Shown: piece by piece, positions 15,735-23,359 of the stretch
Numbering within the stretch: position 1 is the first letter of the stretch
How the letters are laid out: the number at the start of each line of letters is the position of its first letter
NCBI GenBank assembly: GCA_937943665.1
Contig: CALEAR010000026.1
Span: forward strand, 1 to 23,359
Source: an uncultured Alcanivoracaceae bacterium
GTDB taxonomy: Bacteria; Pseudomonadota; Gammaproteobacteria; Pseudomonadales; Alcanivoracaceae
DNA length: 23,359 nucleotides
Direction: 5' to 3'
Made by a program: the position numbers and the translations under genes
Notes under the pieces: model-generated
Told to the model about the DNA's origin: nothing
Seen by the model: only the letters and a program-made list of their open reading frames with translations
Databases searched by the model: none

Positions 15735-17435
15735 TTATTCCTTCTCAATTTGTCGGGTAATAAACCACTGTTGGGCAATTGAAAGAATGTTGTTGGTGAG
15801 CCAGTAAAGCACCAAACCGGCTGGGAACCAAAGGAAGAATATTGTAAACACCACAGGCATCCATTTCATTACCTGCGCTTGGGTGGGATCCTGCGGCGCT
15901 GGGTTCAAGCGCATTTGGAACCACATGGAGGCCCCCATCAGTAAAGGCAGAATAAATAATGGATCCATCACTGAAAGATCCACAATCCAACCAAAGAAAG
16001 GGGCTTGGCGTAATTCAACGGATTCTAGCAATACATAATATAAGGAAATGAACACCGGCATTTGTACCAATATTGGCAAGCAACCGCCTAAGGGGTTGAT
16101 TTGCTCTTTTTTATAGAGCTTCATCATTTCCATGGATTGCTTCTGGCGATCATTTTTGTATTGCTCGCGAATACGCTGCATTTCGGGCGCCACTTTGCGC
16201 ATCCGCGCCATGGAGCGATAGCTAGTGGCTGATAACTTAAAGAACAGCAATTTAATAATGAAGGTCAGGAGAATAATGGCCACTCCCCAGTTACCCACAC
16301 CGAAACCTAGGCTAATTTCTTTGCCAAAAATGGTGATATTGCCGCTTTGTAAGAATACCAATAAGGCAAAGATGGGCTGAGAAATAAACCACAACCAACC
16401 GTAATCCACGGTCATATGTAAGCCAGGGCTTAGGGCTTTTAGCTCATCTTGCTTTTTGGGGCCCACAAACAAATCTGCGTCCACTTCTTTAATTTGGCCA
16501 GGCTCCACTTCAATGGAGGGGCTCACAAAACGCAGCATATAACGATCACGATTGGGCGAATAAACCGTGCTGTACTTATAGGTTTGTTGTGGATCCGGTA
16601 CCCAAGCGGTAACAAAGTAGTGTTGAATGAAAGCGATCCATCCGCCTTCGTGGGAGGTTTCAAAGCTGCCTTTTTTAATATCAGAGAGTTTAACTTTATT
16701 GTAAGGCTTATCAGGAGACCAATAGGCTGCCCCTAAATAAGTGGGCATGGGCGCAAAGCCCGTGGTGTCTTTACTTGGATCACTGCTTCCATCGCGGGTA
16801 ATTTGGCCAAACAAGCTTGCACGCCAAGGGGCATTTCCTTCGCTGTTATCAATAATGTATTGGTTTTTAATGTCGTAACTATCACGGCTGAAAAGTAGCT
16901 TTCGAGTAATGAGGGTGCCGTTTTCCTGCTTGAGTTGTAAGGTAACAGTGAGGCTATCTTCCCCATCTTCGAGCTCATAATGTTGATGCTCACTTACCCA
17001 TTTTGCCACTGTGGATCCATGGGTACCCTGTCGACCAATAAAACCGCTTTGTGCTGCATAGCTGCGGTCTGGGGTTAATAAAACAAAGGGGGTATCGGGG
17101 GAATCCACTTTTTGTGGATAGTGTAGCAAGGCAACTTTAGAGATATCCCCGCCATTTAGATCAATCTCAATATCGTAAACATCTGTTTTTACAGTAATGA
17201 TGTGGTTATCTTGAGCTTGAGGTTTTTCTGTTATATCTACATCAAGCTCTGCATCCACCACAGCTTCAGGTGCATCCGCTTCATCAGGAAAATCACCAGC
17301 TTCCGGTTGTGAGGATTCAGCAACTGTTGGAGCTGGTTGGGTTTCTTGTTGGGAATGATCATCTTTCCAGGCAAGTACCATTAAATAGGTAACCACGCCG
17401 ATGGCAACAAAAAGTAAAGTACGTTGTATTTGCAT
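15735..17435 (-). CDS. yidC: membrane protein insertase YidC
   Basis: A 566-aa inner-membrane insertase that places proteins into the membrane alone or with SecYEG (E. coli 548 aa). It has an N-terminal signal anchor (residues 5-22), an acidic Pro/Glu-rich linker (about 28-72), the large periplasmic beta-supersandwich domain (about 75-335), and the conserved core with transmembrane segments from about 345 (GWLWFISQPIFALLVFL), 383, 450, 490 and 530. The cytoplasmic coiled region MARMRKVAPEMQRIREQYKND and the motif INPLGGCLPILVQMPVF are intact. The position of the groove arginine (R366 in E. coli) is Lys395 here, a conservative change. It ends IEKE, without a long basic tail. It directly follows rnpA (45 bp), with no yidD between. 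No clear Shine-Dalgarno sequence precedes the ATG. Confidence 0.97.
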   Translation of the reverse strand: MQIQRTLLFVAIGVVTYLMVLAWKDDHSQQETQPAPTVAESSQPEAGDFPDEADAPEAVVDAELDVDITEKPQAQDNHIITVKTDVYDIEIDLNGGDISKVALLHYPQKVDSPDTPFVLLTPDRSYAAQSGFIGRQGTHGSTVAKWVSEHQHYELEDGEDSLTVTLQLKQENGTLITRKLLFSRDSYDIKNQYIIDNSEGNAPWRASLFGQITRDGSSDPSKDTTGFAPMPTYLGAAYWSPDKPYNKVKLSDIKKGSFETSHEGGWIAFIQHYFVTAWVPDPQQTYKYSTVYSPNRDRYMLRFVSPSIEVEPGQIKEVDADLFVGPKKQDELKALSPGLHMTVDYGWLWFISQPIFALLVFLQSGNITIFGKEISLGFGVGNWGVAIILLTFIIKLLFFKLSATSYRSMARMRKVAPEMQRIREQYKNDRQKQSMEMMKLYKKEQINPLGGCLPILVQMPVFISLYYVLLESVELRQAPFFGWIVDLSVMDPLFILPLLMGASMWFQMRLNPAPQDPTQAQVMKWMPVVFTIFFLWFPAGLVLYWLTNNILSIAQQWFITRQIEKE

Positions 17436-17480
17436 GATAGTGACCGATCAAACTGTAAAAATGGCTGCAGTTTCGCAGGG

Positions 17481-17837
17481 TTAACCTTGCTTGGCAAGAA
17501 ATAGATGAATGCAATGGTTTGCTTCGCGGTGCATTGTAGCTAAGTTTTGCTTGGATATGTTTTTTCTTAGCAAAAAAACCATGTCGTAATTTTTCAGCTG
17601 ATGTTTTTGTGTGCGAAATGCATTGCGTAGGTGCCGTTTAATTTGATTTCTAACAACGGCTAAAGGTGCTCTTTTTTTTGTGATAGCTAAACCTAATCGG
17701 GGATGAGTGAGATGATTTTGGCTAGCAATAAGTAACAAGTGAGGGGTAGTTATGCGGATGTGTGTGTGTTGAAACACACGTTGGTAATCTTTTGGAGTTA
17801 ATAAACGGTGGGAACGAGGGAAATCAGCAGAGTTCAT
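17481..17837 (-). CDS. rnpA: ribonuclease P protein component
   Basis: A 118-aa basic protein subunit of RNase P that helps the catalytic RNA bind and cleave pre-tRNA 5' leaders. FPRSHRLLTPKDYQRVF at the N-terminus and HPRLGLAITKK in the centre match E. coli RnpA (119 aa). The helix that carries the RNR motif reads VVRNQIKRHLRNAFR (61-75), so the usual RNRxKR is RNQIKR with the second arginine replaced by Gln. The start at ATG 17837 was chosen by alignment; the frame stays open to 17900, but that would run 32 bp into rpmH. The gap to rpmH is 31 bp, so the two are surely co-transcribed. Identification is firm. Confidence 0.95.
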   Translation of the reverse strand: MNSADFPRSHRLLTPKDYQRVFQHTHIRITTPHLLLIASQNHLTHPRLGLAITKKRAPLAVVRNQIKRHLRNAFRTQKHQLKNYDMVFLLRKNISKQNLATMHREANHCIHLFLAKQG

Positions 17838-17868
17838 CAGCGGCTTTACTGATTTCCCGAATTCGTTC

Positions 17869-18003
17869 TTAAGCAGAAAGACGCTTACGGCCTTTGGCAC
17901 GGCGGCGAGCTAATACAGCACGACCACCAGCAGTTGCCATACGTGCACGGAAGCCATGCAGACGCTTGCGCTTAATGTTACTGGGTTGAAAAGTGCGTTT
18001 CAT
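17869..18003 (-). CDS. rpmH: 50S ribosomal protein L34
   Basis: This 44-aa gene encodes the small, highly basic ribosomal protein L34. It starts [18 protein letters not shown] and ends KGRKRLSA, the family's usual beginning and end. An AGGAAGAG ribosome site lies a few bases before the ATG at 18003. It is the first gene of the leftward rpmH-rnpA-yidC transcript and faces dnaA across oriC, as in most gammaproteobacteria. Confidence 0.98.
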   Translation of the reverse strand: MKRTFQPSNIKRKRLHGFRARMATAGGRAVLARRRAKGRKRLSA

Positions 18004-18050
18004 GGTTCTCTTCCTAAATAAGTTGATATTGAAGCTTAATCAGGCGCCTG

Positions 18051-18079
18051 ATCTTACGTAGCGTTGCTGTAATTGTCAA
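18051..18079 (-). promoter_or_regulatory. sigma-70 promoter for rpmH
   Basis: On the minus strand, TTGACA (18074-18079) and TAAGAT (18051-18056) are separated by exactly 17 bp. The transcript would start near 18044, about 40 bases before the rpmH ATG. A 14-bp perfect palindrome, ATCAGGCGCCTGAT (18039-18052), overlaps the -10 edge and the start point. Confidence 0.8.
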
Positions 18080-18103
18080 TGTAATTCTCCTGTGGTGAAT
18101 ACA

Positions 18104-18500
18104 GGGGTTACCTAATATCTTCTATATAAATAATTTATCCGTAGTGAATCGTATTAGTAGGTGCGGGATAATTCTGTGGATAACTCATTAAAGTTCTTAA
18201 AAATCATTTACTTGTGTTGTTGATATCTTTGTTTGTATAGGGGGTAATTACCTTAGTGTAACCCATGTATTCTCGGTGATCATTTGTGGATGAAATAGGG
18301 AGTGGCAGTTATACACAACTTTGTACAGAGATTGTGCAAGGGCTTTTCCTAGTACTTATCCACAGAAAAATTTCTACTGCGACATATTATGACGCGAAGA
18401 GAGGGGGTGTTTTAAGCTGATGAAAACTGCCAATTAGCTGTGGATAACTTTGGGTTCTGTGGCTAGAATGGGTTTCTTTTACTTGGCCTGTGGGTAATCT
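18104..18500. other. chromosomal replication origin oriC
   Basis: The intergenic region between rpmH and dnaA has four perfect DnaA boxes: TTATCCACA on the minus strand at 18175-18183, TTATACACA on plus at 18309-18317, TTATCCACA on plus at 18356-18364, and TTATCCACA on minus at 18439-18447. Two boxes with one mismatch lie at 18285-18293 (minus, TCATCCACA) and 18489-18497 (minus, TTACCCACA). AT-rich stretches suited to unwinding lie at about 18108-18140 and 18188-18235. Only one GATC is present within it, so E. coli-like Dam/SeqA control is not suggested. Genes on both sides point away from it. The exact borders are an estimate. Confidence 0.9.
18439..18469 (+). promoter_or_regulatory. candidate dnaA promoter overlapping a DnaA box
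   Basis: A TAGAAT -10-like hexamer lies at 18464-18469, about 34 bp before the GTG start. The -35 position would fall in or beside the perfect DnaA box at 18439-18447, and its match to TTGACA is poor. DnaA bound there would be expected to repress its own gene, as is known in several bacteria; here this is inference from position. Confidence 0.4.
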
Positions 18501-18502
18501 TT

Positions 18503-19954
18503 GTGTTAGTGCATGTTTGGAAATTGTGTGTTTCTCGGTTACAAGAGGAACTCCCAAGTCAACAATTTAATATGTGGGTTCATCCACTACAGCCTAGTGT
18601 TTCTGAGGATGAGAATAAGCTTATCCTTTTGGCACCTAACCGATTTATTGTGGATTGGGTGCGAGAAAAATATTTAGAAAAAATAAAAGATATTTACGCA
18701 GAGCTACATGATGGTGTTATGCCCACCATTGATGTAATGGTGGGTGATGTGCGTGCTAATAAGCCGCCGGTTTCGGTGCCCAAACCGCCTGCTGAAAGTT
18801 CAGGTGCTGTTGCGCCCGCCACAGTGAGAGGTGGGGCTAAAACCTTACAACAGGTATTGACGTCTCAAGTTAAGGAAAAAGAAAAGCGCGTTGAGCCTCG
18901 TAAAACAGATTCAGCCGCTATGATGAAGCGTCGCACCAATTTGAATAAGGCGTTTACCTTTGAAAACTTTGTGGAAGGTAAATCTAACCAAATGGCAGCC
19001 GCAGCAGCACAACAGGTGGCAGAATCTCCTGGGGCGCCTGGGTATAACCCCCTCCTCTTATATGGTGGCGTGGGCCTGGGGAAAACCCACTTAATGCATG
19101 CAGTGGGTAATGCTATTTTAAAGAAAAACCCTGATGCAACAGTGGTTTATGTGCATAGTGAGCGCTTCTTTACAGAGATGGTTTCTGGAATTCGAAATAA
19201 AACCATTGATGAGTTTAAGCGTTTTTACCGTGGGGTAAATGCCCTGCTTATTGACGATATTCAGTTTTTTGCTGGGAAAGAAGTTTCTCAGGATGAGTTT
19301 TTCCACACCTTTAATGCATTGATTGAGAATGGCCAGCAAATTATTCTCACTAGTGATAAGTACCCAAAAGAAATCGAAGGTCTTGAAGAGCGCTTAAAGA
19401 GCCGTTTTGGTTGGGGGTTATCGCAACCGTTAGAGCCCCCAGAGTTGGAAACGCGTGTGGCCATTCTTAAGAAGAAAGCCGAGGAAAGCGGCAAGGAACT
19501 CACCGATGATGTGGCTTTCTTTATTGCACAGCGAATTCGTTCTAACGTGCGTGAGCTAGAAGGCGCATTAAAGCGGGTGGTGGCCCATAGCGAATTCACT
19601 GGCACCCCCATTAGCCTAGGTTTGGTAAAAGAGGCTCTACGGGATTTATTGGCCCTTCAAGCACGGCAAGTAAACATAGATAATATTCAGAGAACTGTGG
19701 CCGAGTATTACAAGATCAAGGTGAGTGATTTACTTTCTAGCCGCAGGAGCCGTTCGGTGGCAAGGCCGCGACAAATAGCCATGGCTTTATCGAAGGAGCT
19801 CACTAGCCATAGTTATCCAGAAATAGGTAACGCCTTTGGAGGCCGAGATCACACCACAGTGTTACATGCTTGTCGACGCGTGGCAGCTTTACGTGAAGAA
19901 AGCACTGATATTGAAGAAGATTATCAAAACCTATTACGAAGTCTAACCTCTTAA
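18503..19954 (+). CDS. dnaA: chromosomal replication initiator protein DnaA
   Basis: A 483-aa AAA+ initiator that binds DnaA boxes, opens oriC and loads DnaB. Domain I (about 1-85) begins with the W-x2-C pattern at Trp6; domain II (about 86-148) is a Pro/Ala/Lys-rich linker; domain III carries Walker [10 protein letters not shown] (188-196) and Walker B LLIDDIQF (Asp251-Asp252); domain IV ends with the box-binding signature [13 protein letters not shown] (about 447-459). E. coli DnaA is 467 aa. The GTG at 18503 is chosen because it puts the conserved Trp at position 6, as in E. coli; a second in-frame GTG at 18509 is possible. There is no strong Shine-Dalgarno sequence. dnaN follows 16 bp downstream. 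Confidence 0.98.
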   Translation: MLVHVWKLCVSRLQEELPSQQFNMWVHPLQPSVSEDENKLILLAPNRFIVDWVREKYLEKIKDIYAELHDGVMPTIDVMVGDVRANKPPVSVPKPPAESSGAVAPATVRGGAKTLQQVLTSQVKEKEKRVEPRKTDSAAMMKRRTNLNKAFTFENFVEGKSNQMAAAAAQQVAESPGAPGYNPLLLYGGVGLGKTHLMHAVGNAILKKNPDATVVYVHSERFFTEMVSGIRNKTIDEFKRFYRGVNALLIDDIQFFAGKEVSQDEFFHTFNALIENGQQIILTSDKYPKEIEGLEERLKSRFGWGLSQPLEPPELETRVAILKKKAEESGKELTDDVAFFIAQRIRSNVRELEGALKRVVAHSEFTGTPISLGLVKEALRDLLALQARQVNIDNIQRTVAEYYKIKVSDLLSSRRSRSVARPRQIAMALSKELTSHSYPEIGNAFGGRDHTTVLHACRRVAALREESTDIEEDYQNLLRSLTS

Positions 19955-19970
19955 GTAAAAGGACAGGTTT

Positions 19971-21071
19971 ATGCAATTTACCATTAATCGCGAAGATTTA
20001 TTAAAACCCCTACTGCAAGTTGCAGGCGTGGTGGAGCGTCGCCACACACAACCTGTTCTCTCAAATATTCTTGTGGAAGCCATAGAGAACCGCCTGCGTA
20101 TGACAGGAACAGATATGGAGCTCGAACTCCACGCTGAGGTTGGGCTTGTGGGAGATGTGGTTCAAGGGGCCACCACTATTCCAGCGCGTAAGTTGGTGGA
20201 TATTTGTAAGAACCTACCCGCTGAAGCGGATGTAAGCTTTAGCCATGAGAACGAACGCTTAGTGATTCGTTCTGGTCGTAGTCGTTTTACGCTGGGTACC
20301 CTCCCTGCTTCAGATTTTCCCCGCACAGAGGAAAGTGTTGATGGTGTGCAGTTTACTGTGGCACCGGCTCAGTTGCGTCGTGTCATCGATAGTGCGGCCT
20401 TTTCTATGGCGCAGCAGGATGTGCGGTTTTATCTTAACGGCATGCTGTTCCAATTAAAACCAGGCTTATTACGCACTGTGGCCACTGATGGGCACCGCCT
20501 AGCCTTAGCAGAAGCCCAGGTGGAAAGTGTGGAGGCTGAAACCCAAGTTATTGTGCCGCGTAAGGGGGTGAATGAGCTCTCTCGCTTGTTAGCGGATTAC
20601 AATGAAGATATTCAGGTGGTGTTGGGGGATCGTCATATTCGCATTCAAATCAATGACTTAACCTTTACTTCCCACTTGGTGGATGCCACCTTCCCTGATT
20701 TTGAACGCGTGATTCCTAAAAACACTTCCCGTGCCGTGCAGGCGGATCGCGAGCTATTGCGCCAATCCATGCAGCGTGTATCGATTCTCTCAAACGAGAA
20801 GTATCGCGGTGTGCGCTTCCTATTATCGCCCAATACCTTAAAGCTAGTGGCAAACAACCCAGAACAAGAAGAGGCCTTTGAAGAGCTTTCAGTGGCCTAT
20901 AACGAGGATGAGTTTGAAATTGGCTTTAATGTGAATTACCTGTTGGATGTGCTTAACATTTTGAATGGCACCGAGGTGTTGATTCAGTTGGGAGATAGCA
21001 ATAGCAGTGCAGTAATTGTGGATCCCAATGCCGAGGGCTGCCTGTATGTGGTAATGCCCATGCGCCTGTAA
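19971..21071 (+). CDS. dnaN: DNA polymerase III sliding clamp (beta subunit)
   Basis: A 366-aa beta clamp (E. coli is also 366 aa) that encircles DNA as a dimer and tethers polymerase III and many repair proteins. It has three repeated domains of about 120 residues each: MQFTINREDLLKPLLQV opens the first, FTVAPAQLRRVIDSAAFSMAQQDVRFYLNGML the second, and RAVQADRELLRQSMQRVSILSNEKYRGVR the third. It ends YVVMPMRL, the conserved C-terminus that forms part of the partner-binding pocket. AAGGACAGG precedes the ATG. It is in the dnaA operon, but a terminator hairpin follows ten bases after its stop. Confidence 0.98.
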   Translation: MQFTINREDLLKPLLQVAGVVERRHTQPVLSNILVEAIENRLRMTGTDMELELHAEVGLVGDVVQGATTIPARKLVDICKNLPAEADVSFSHENERLVIRSGRSRFTLGTLPASDFPRTEESVDGVQFTVAPAQLRRVIDSAAFSMAQQDVRFYLNGMLFQLKPGLLRTVATDGHRLALAEAQVESVEAETQVIVPRKGVNELSRLLADYNEDIQVVLGDRHIRIQINDLTFTSHLVDATFPDFERVIPKNTSRAVQADRELLRQSMQRVSILSNEKYRGVRFLLSPNTLKLVANNPEQEEAFEELSVAYNEDEFEIGFNVNYLLDVLNILNGTEVLIQLGDSNSSAVIVDPNAEGCLYVVMPMRL

Positions 21072-21080
21072 GAGTGAACA

Positions 21081-21106
21081 ACGAGGCGGTGCTGCCGCCT
21101 CGTTTT
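21081..21106 (+). terminator. intrinsic terminator between dnaN and recF
   Basis: A perfect nine-base-pair stem (ACGAGGCGG / CCGCCTCGT) with a five-base loop is followed by TTTT. It lies between the dnaN stop (21071) and the recF ATG (21120), only 13 bases before that start. The T-run is short, so it may be partial and reduce recF and gyrB expression rather than end all transcripts. Confidence 0.75.
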
Positions 21107-21119
21107 GGCTGCTACGCAT

Positions 21120-22253
21120 ATGATACTAAAACAAATTAAGGGTCAGCATTTCCGTAATTACTCCTCTTTTGTTTTTTCTCCCTCCCCCACAAATACTATT
21201 GTTGTTGGTGATAACGGTTCGGGTAAAACCAGCCTTTTAGAAGCCATTTATTTATTAGGTAGCGGTAAAAGTTTTCGTACTTCGCGCTTGCAGCATTTGT
21301 TATCTCGTGGTGCCGAGGTGTTTTATTTACACGCACAGGTACAGGTGCATGGTGTGTTGCATAGCCTGGGTGTGGCGAGGGAGCGAAGAGCTTTCACTGC
21401 ACTACGTTTAAACGGGGAGAATATTTCTAGCCTAAGCACCTTAGCAAAAGTATTTCCTGTTCAAGTATTCCATAGCGAAAGTACAGAGATTATTTATGGG
21501 GCGGCGGAGATACGCCGACGCTTTTTGGATTGGGGGTTGTTCCACGTGGAACATGAGTTTCACGGCTTGTGGAAAAACCTTAATAAAGTACTTCGGCAAC
21601 GCAATGAATTGTTAAAGCAAGTTCATTTAAACCCTGAAGAAATCAAGGTTTGGGATGAACAATTGGTGCAGATTTCTGATAAGATAACAGGTCTGCGAAG
21701 AAAGCATCTAGAGCACGTAGAGGCCCGGTTTCAGGCTTTGTTAGGTGGTGTTTTGGGTGAGTTGGACGTACGTTTAGTATTGCATACGGGGTGGCCCGAA
21801 GGGGTGGATTTATCTCAGGGGTTAAAGGAATCCTTTGAGGTGGATCGCCAGAGAGGATTTACCTCTCGAGGGGCGCATCGCGCAGATATCCGTATTACAG
21901 TGGATGGTGTTATCGCAAAAGAGGCACTGTCTCGTGGGCAAATTAAAACGCTTTCTATGTTGCTTGGGTTAGCCCAGCTGGAATATCTCGTGGAAGAGAA
22001 ACAGTTACAACCCGTTGTGTTGGTGGATGATATGGCCGCCGAACTCGATGCAGATCATATGGGTTGGTTGGTGGAAAAGTTATCACAGCTTAACCAACAA
22101 GTGATCTATACGGCATTAACTCTGGAGGGGTTACCCCGAACACTTGTTGATGCACAAGGGAGTAAAGTGTTCCACGTGGAACAAGGTGAGCTAAAGGAAT
22201 GCGTCCAAACAGAAGCGAACATAAACGAAGGAAATAATGATGCCAGAGAATAG
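21120..22253 (+). CDS. recF: DNA replication and repair protein RecF
   Basis: A 377-aa SMC-like ATPase that works with RecO and RecR to load RecA at single-strand gaps (E. coli 357 aa). Walker [10 protein letters not shown] is at residues 30-38, the signature [17 protein letters not shown] in the C-terminal half, and Walker [13 protein letters not shown] near the end. The ATG at 21120 is chosen because [14 protein letters not shown] matches the family start; a TTG at 21105 is in frame, but it lies in the terminator tail. No Shine-Dalgarno sequence is visible. Two identical parS-like palindromes lie inside it and both encode F-H-V-E. The last 17 residues ([13 protein letters not shown]...) extend past the usual RecF end. 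It overlaps gyrB by 14 bases. Confidence 0.96.
   Translation: MILKQIKGQHFRNYSSFVFSPSPTNTIVVGDNGSGKTSLLEAIYLLGSGKSFRTSRLQHLLSRGAEVFYLHAQVQVHGVLHSLGVARERRAFTALRLNGENISSLSTLAKVFPVQVFHSESTEIIYGAAEIRRRFLDWGLFHVEHEFHGLWKNLNKVLRQRNELLKQVHLNPEEIKVWDEQLVQISDKITGLRRKHLEHVEARFQALLGGVLGELDVRLVLHTGWPEGVDLSQGLKESFEVDRQRGFTSRGAHRADIRITVDGVIAKEALSRGQIKTLSMLLGLAQLEYLVEEKQLQPVVLVDDMAAELDADHMGWLVEKLSQLNQQVIYTALTLEGLPRTLVDAQGSKVFHVEQGELKECVQTEANINEGNNDARE
21538..21553. other. parS centromere site 1 (inside recF)
   Basis: TGTTCCACGTGGAACA is a perfect 16-bp palindrome that matches the chromosomal parS consensus bound by ParB/Spo0J (known form TGTTNCACGTGAAACA, with the GGAAC form common in Pseudomonas). Its place about 3 kb from oriC is typical. 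parA and parB are not in the window. It encodes part of the peptide LFHVEH. Confidence 0.88.
22168..22183. other. parS centromere site 2 (inside recF)
   Basis: This is an exact second copy of TGTTCCACGTGGAACA, 630 bp from the first and in the same reading frame (VFHVEQ). Two identical 16-bp palindromes inside one gene are not expected by chance. It lies 54 bp before the gyrB start. Confidence 0.88.
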
Positions 22254-23359
22254 TTATGATTCCTCCAATATTCGCGTATTACGCGGTTTGGATGCAGTGA
22301 GAAAAAGACCCGGCATGTACATCGGTGATACCGATGATGGCACGGGGTTGCACCACATGGTGTTTGAGGTGGTGGATAACTCCATTGATGAGGCCTTAGC
22401 GGGGTATTGCGATAAAATCAGTGTTACCATCCATGCGGATGAAAGTATTAGCTGCTCGGATAACGGCCGTGGTATTCCTGTGGATATTCACCCTGAAGAA
22501 GGTGTGTCTGCCGCGGAAGTGATTATGACGGTGTTGCACGCAGGCGGTAAATTCGATGAAAACAGCTATAAGGTGTCTGGCGGCCTCCATGGTGTGGGGG
22601 TGTCGGTGGTTAACGCCTTATCCGAAAAGCTCAAGCTCACCATTTGGAGAAATGGCAAGATTTATGAGCAAGAATACCGCCATGGGGAGCCGCAGGGTCC
22701 TTTAAGCGTCGTGGGCGATACGGATCAAACCGGTACCCGCATTAGCTTTAAACCTAGCGCTGAAACCTTTAGCAATATTGAATTCCAGTATGAGATTTTA
22801 GAGAAGCGTCTACGGGAACTGAGTTTCTTGAACTCTGGCATAGCCATTGAGCTAAAGGATGAACGCACGGGCAAGGAAGAGCTTTTTGCCTATGAAGGGG
22901 GGCTATCCGCATTTGTGGATTACTTAAACCGCGCAAGAACACCACTTAATTCCGTGTTTCATTTTAAGGATGAAAGTCGAGAAGATGGCATTGGCGTGGA
23001 AGTGGCATTACAGTGGACAGATTCCTACAACGAAAACATCTTCTGCTTTACTAACAATATTCCCCAACGCGATGGGGGAAGCCACTTAGCGGGCTTTAGG
23101 GCTGCCCTCACCCGTACACTCAATAGTTATATGGAAAGTGAAGGCCTGCTGCGCAGGGAAAAGGTGAATACTTCTGGGGATGATGCCCGTGAAGGCCTTA
23201 CCGCTGTGGTATCAGTACAGGTGCCAGATCCAAAGTTTTCAAGCCAAACCAAAGAGAAGCTTGTGTCCTCTGAGGTGCGCACCGCCGTGGAACAAACCAT
23301 GAATGAGTTGTTCCATGATTATTTGCTAGAAAATCCAGCAGAAGCAAAAATTATTTCGC
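22240..23359 (+). CDS. gyrB: DNA gyrase subunit B, 3'-truncated by window edge
   Basis: The first 373 codons of the ATPase subunit of DNA gyrase (E. coli 804 aa). It starts [27 protein letters not shown] and carries the GHKL ATP site: [10 protein letters not shown] (N box), SDNGRGIPV (G1) and [15 protein letters not shown] (G2). The transducer domain follows, with the ATP-contact lysine region [11 protein letters not shown]. Two in-frame ATGs lie side by side (22237 and 22240); the second is preferred because GAAGGA ends seven bases before it and because MPENSYDSS fits the family start. It overlaps the recF stop by 14 bases, so it is probably coupled to recF translation. The frame is open at the right edge. 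Confidence 0.98.
   Translation, partial: MPENSYDSSNIRVLRGLDAVRKRPGMYIGDTDDGTGLHHMVFEVVDNSIDEALAGYCDKISVTIHADESISCSDNGRGIPVDIHPEEGVSAAEVIMTVLHAGGKFDENSYKVSGGLHGVGVSVVNALSEKLKLTIWRNGKIYEQEYRHGEPQGPLSVVGDTDQTGTRISFKPSAETFSNIEFQYEILEKRLRELSFLNSGIAIELKDERTGKEELFAYEGGLSAFVDYLNRARTPLNSVFHFKDESREDGIGVEVALQWTDSYNENIFCFTNNIPQRDGGSHLAGFRAALTRTLNSYMESEGLLRREKVNTSGDDAREGLTAVVSVQVPDPKFSSQTKEKLVSSEVRTAVEQTMNELFHDYLLENPAEAKIIS

Noticed and set aside
17838..17900. Extension of rnpA by 21 codons to an ATG at 17900
   Set aside because: It would overlap the end of rpmH, and the added residues do not match the RnpA N-terminus; the ATG at 17837 does.

Overview
The window is chromosomal DNA from a gammaproteobacterium. 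It holds the replication-origin neighbourhood in the arrangement known from Pseudomonas and its marine relatives: mnmE, yidC, rnpA and rpmH run leftward, an intergenic oriC with DnaA boxes follows, and dnaA, dnaN, recF and gyrB run rightward. The protein sequences (RapA, YidC, MnmE, DnaA and so on) read as gammaproteobacterial. I cannot name the genus from the sequence alone.

Layout. At 3-3845 are the 3' part of rapA (RNA polymerase recycling ATPase), an alpha/beta-hydrolase 11 bp behind it, and a convergent YgjP-type metallopeptidase. At 4114-7175, leftward, fumC precedes an AlkK-like fatty acyl-CoA ligase, 44 bp apart. At 7291-10334, leftward, lies a large M66 (StcE/TagA-type) zinc metalloprotease lipoprotein. 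Its C-terminal lectin-like domain is broken by two +1 frameshifts, one of them in a run of nine G. At 10535-12652, leftward, is a large EF-hand-containing membrane protein of unknown function. At 12888-13520, rightward, is the beta-carbonic anhydrase gene can. At 13521-13901 is a gene-free gap with a GC-rich, strongly inverted-repeat segment. At 13902-14313 two small genes face each other across a bidirectional terminator; one is a 45-codon frame whose GTG start overlaps the mnmE stop. From 14310 to 18003 lie mnmE, yidC, rnpA and rpmH, with yidD absent from its usual place. oriC fills about 18104-18500, with four perfect and two near-perfect DnaA boxes. From 18503 to the right edge come dnaA, dnaN, recF and a truncated gyrB. 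recF contains two identical 16-bp palindromes that match the parS (ParB-binding) site.

How the parts work together. The right half is the core replication-initiation and segregation module: origin, initiator, sliding clamp, gap-repair loader, gyrase and parS centromere sites. It is joined to the ribosome, RNase P, membrane-insertase and tRNA-modification cluster by a shared intergenic region with divergent promoters. Genes on either side of oriC point away from it and so are co-directional with replication. The left half is ordinary housekeeping metabolism plus one secreted, host- or mucin-directed protease that looks accessory or decaying. I see no mobile element, CRISPR array, tRNA or rRNA, and no clear new defence or biosynthetic system. 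The most interesting items are the frameshifted protease, the parS pair inside recF, the overlapping mini-gene after mnmE and the structured gap at 13689-13793.
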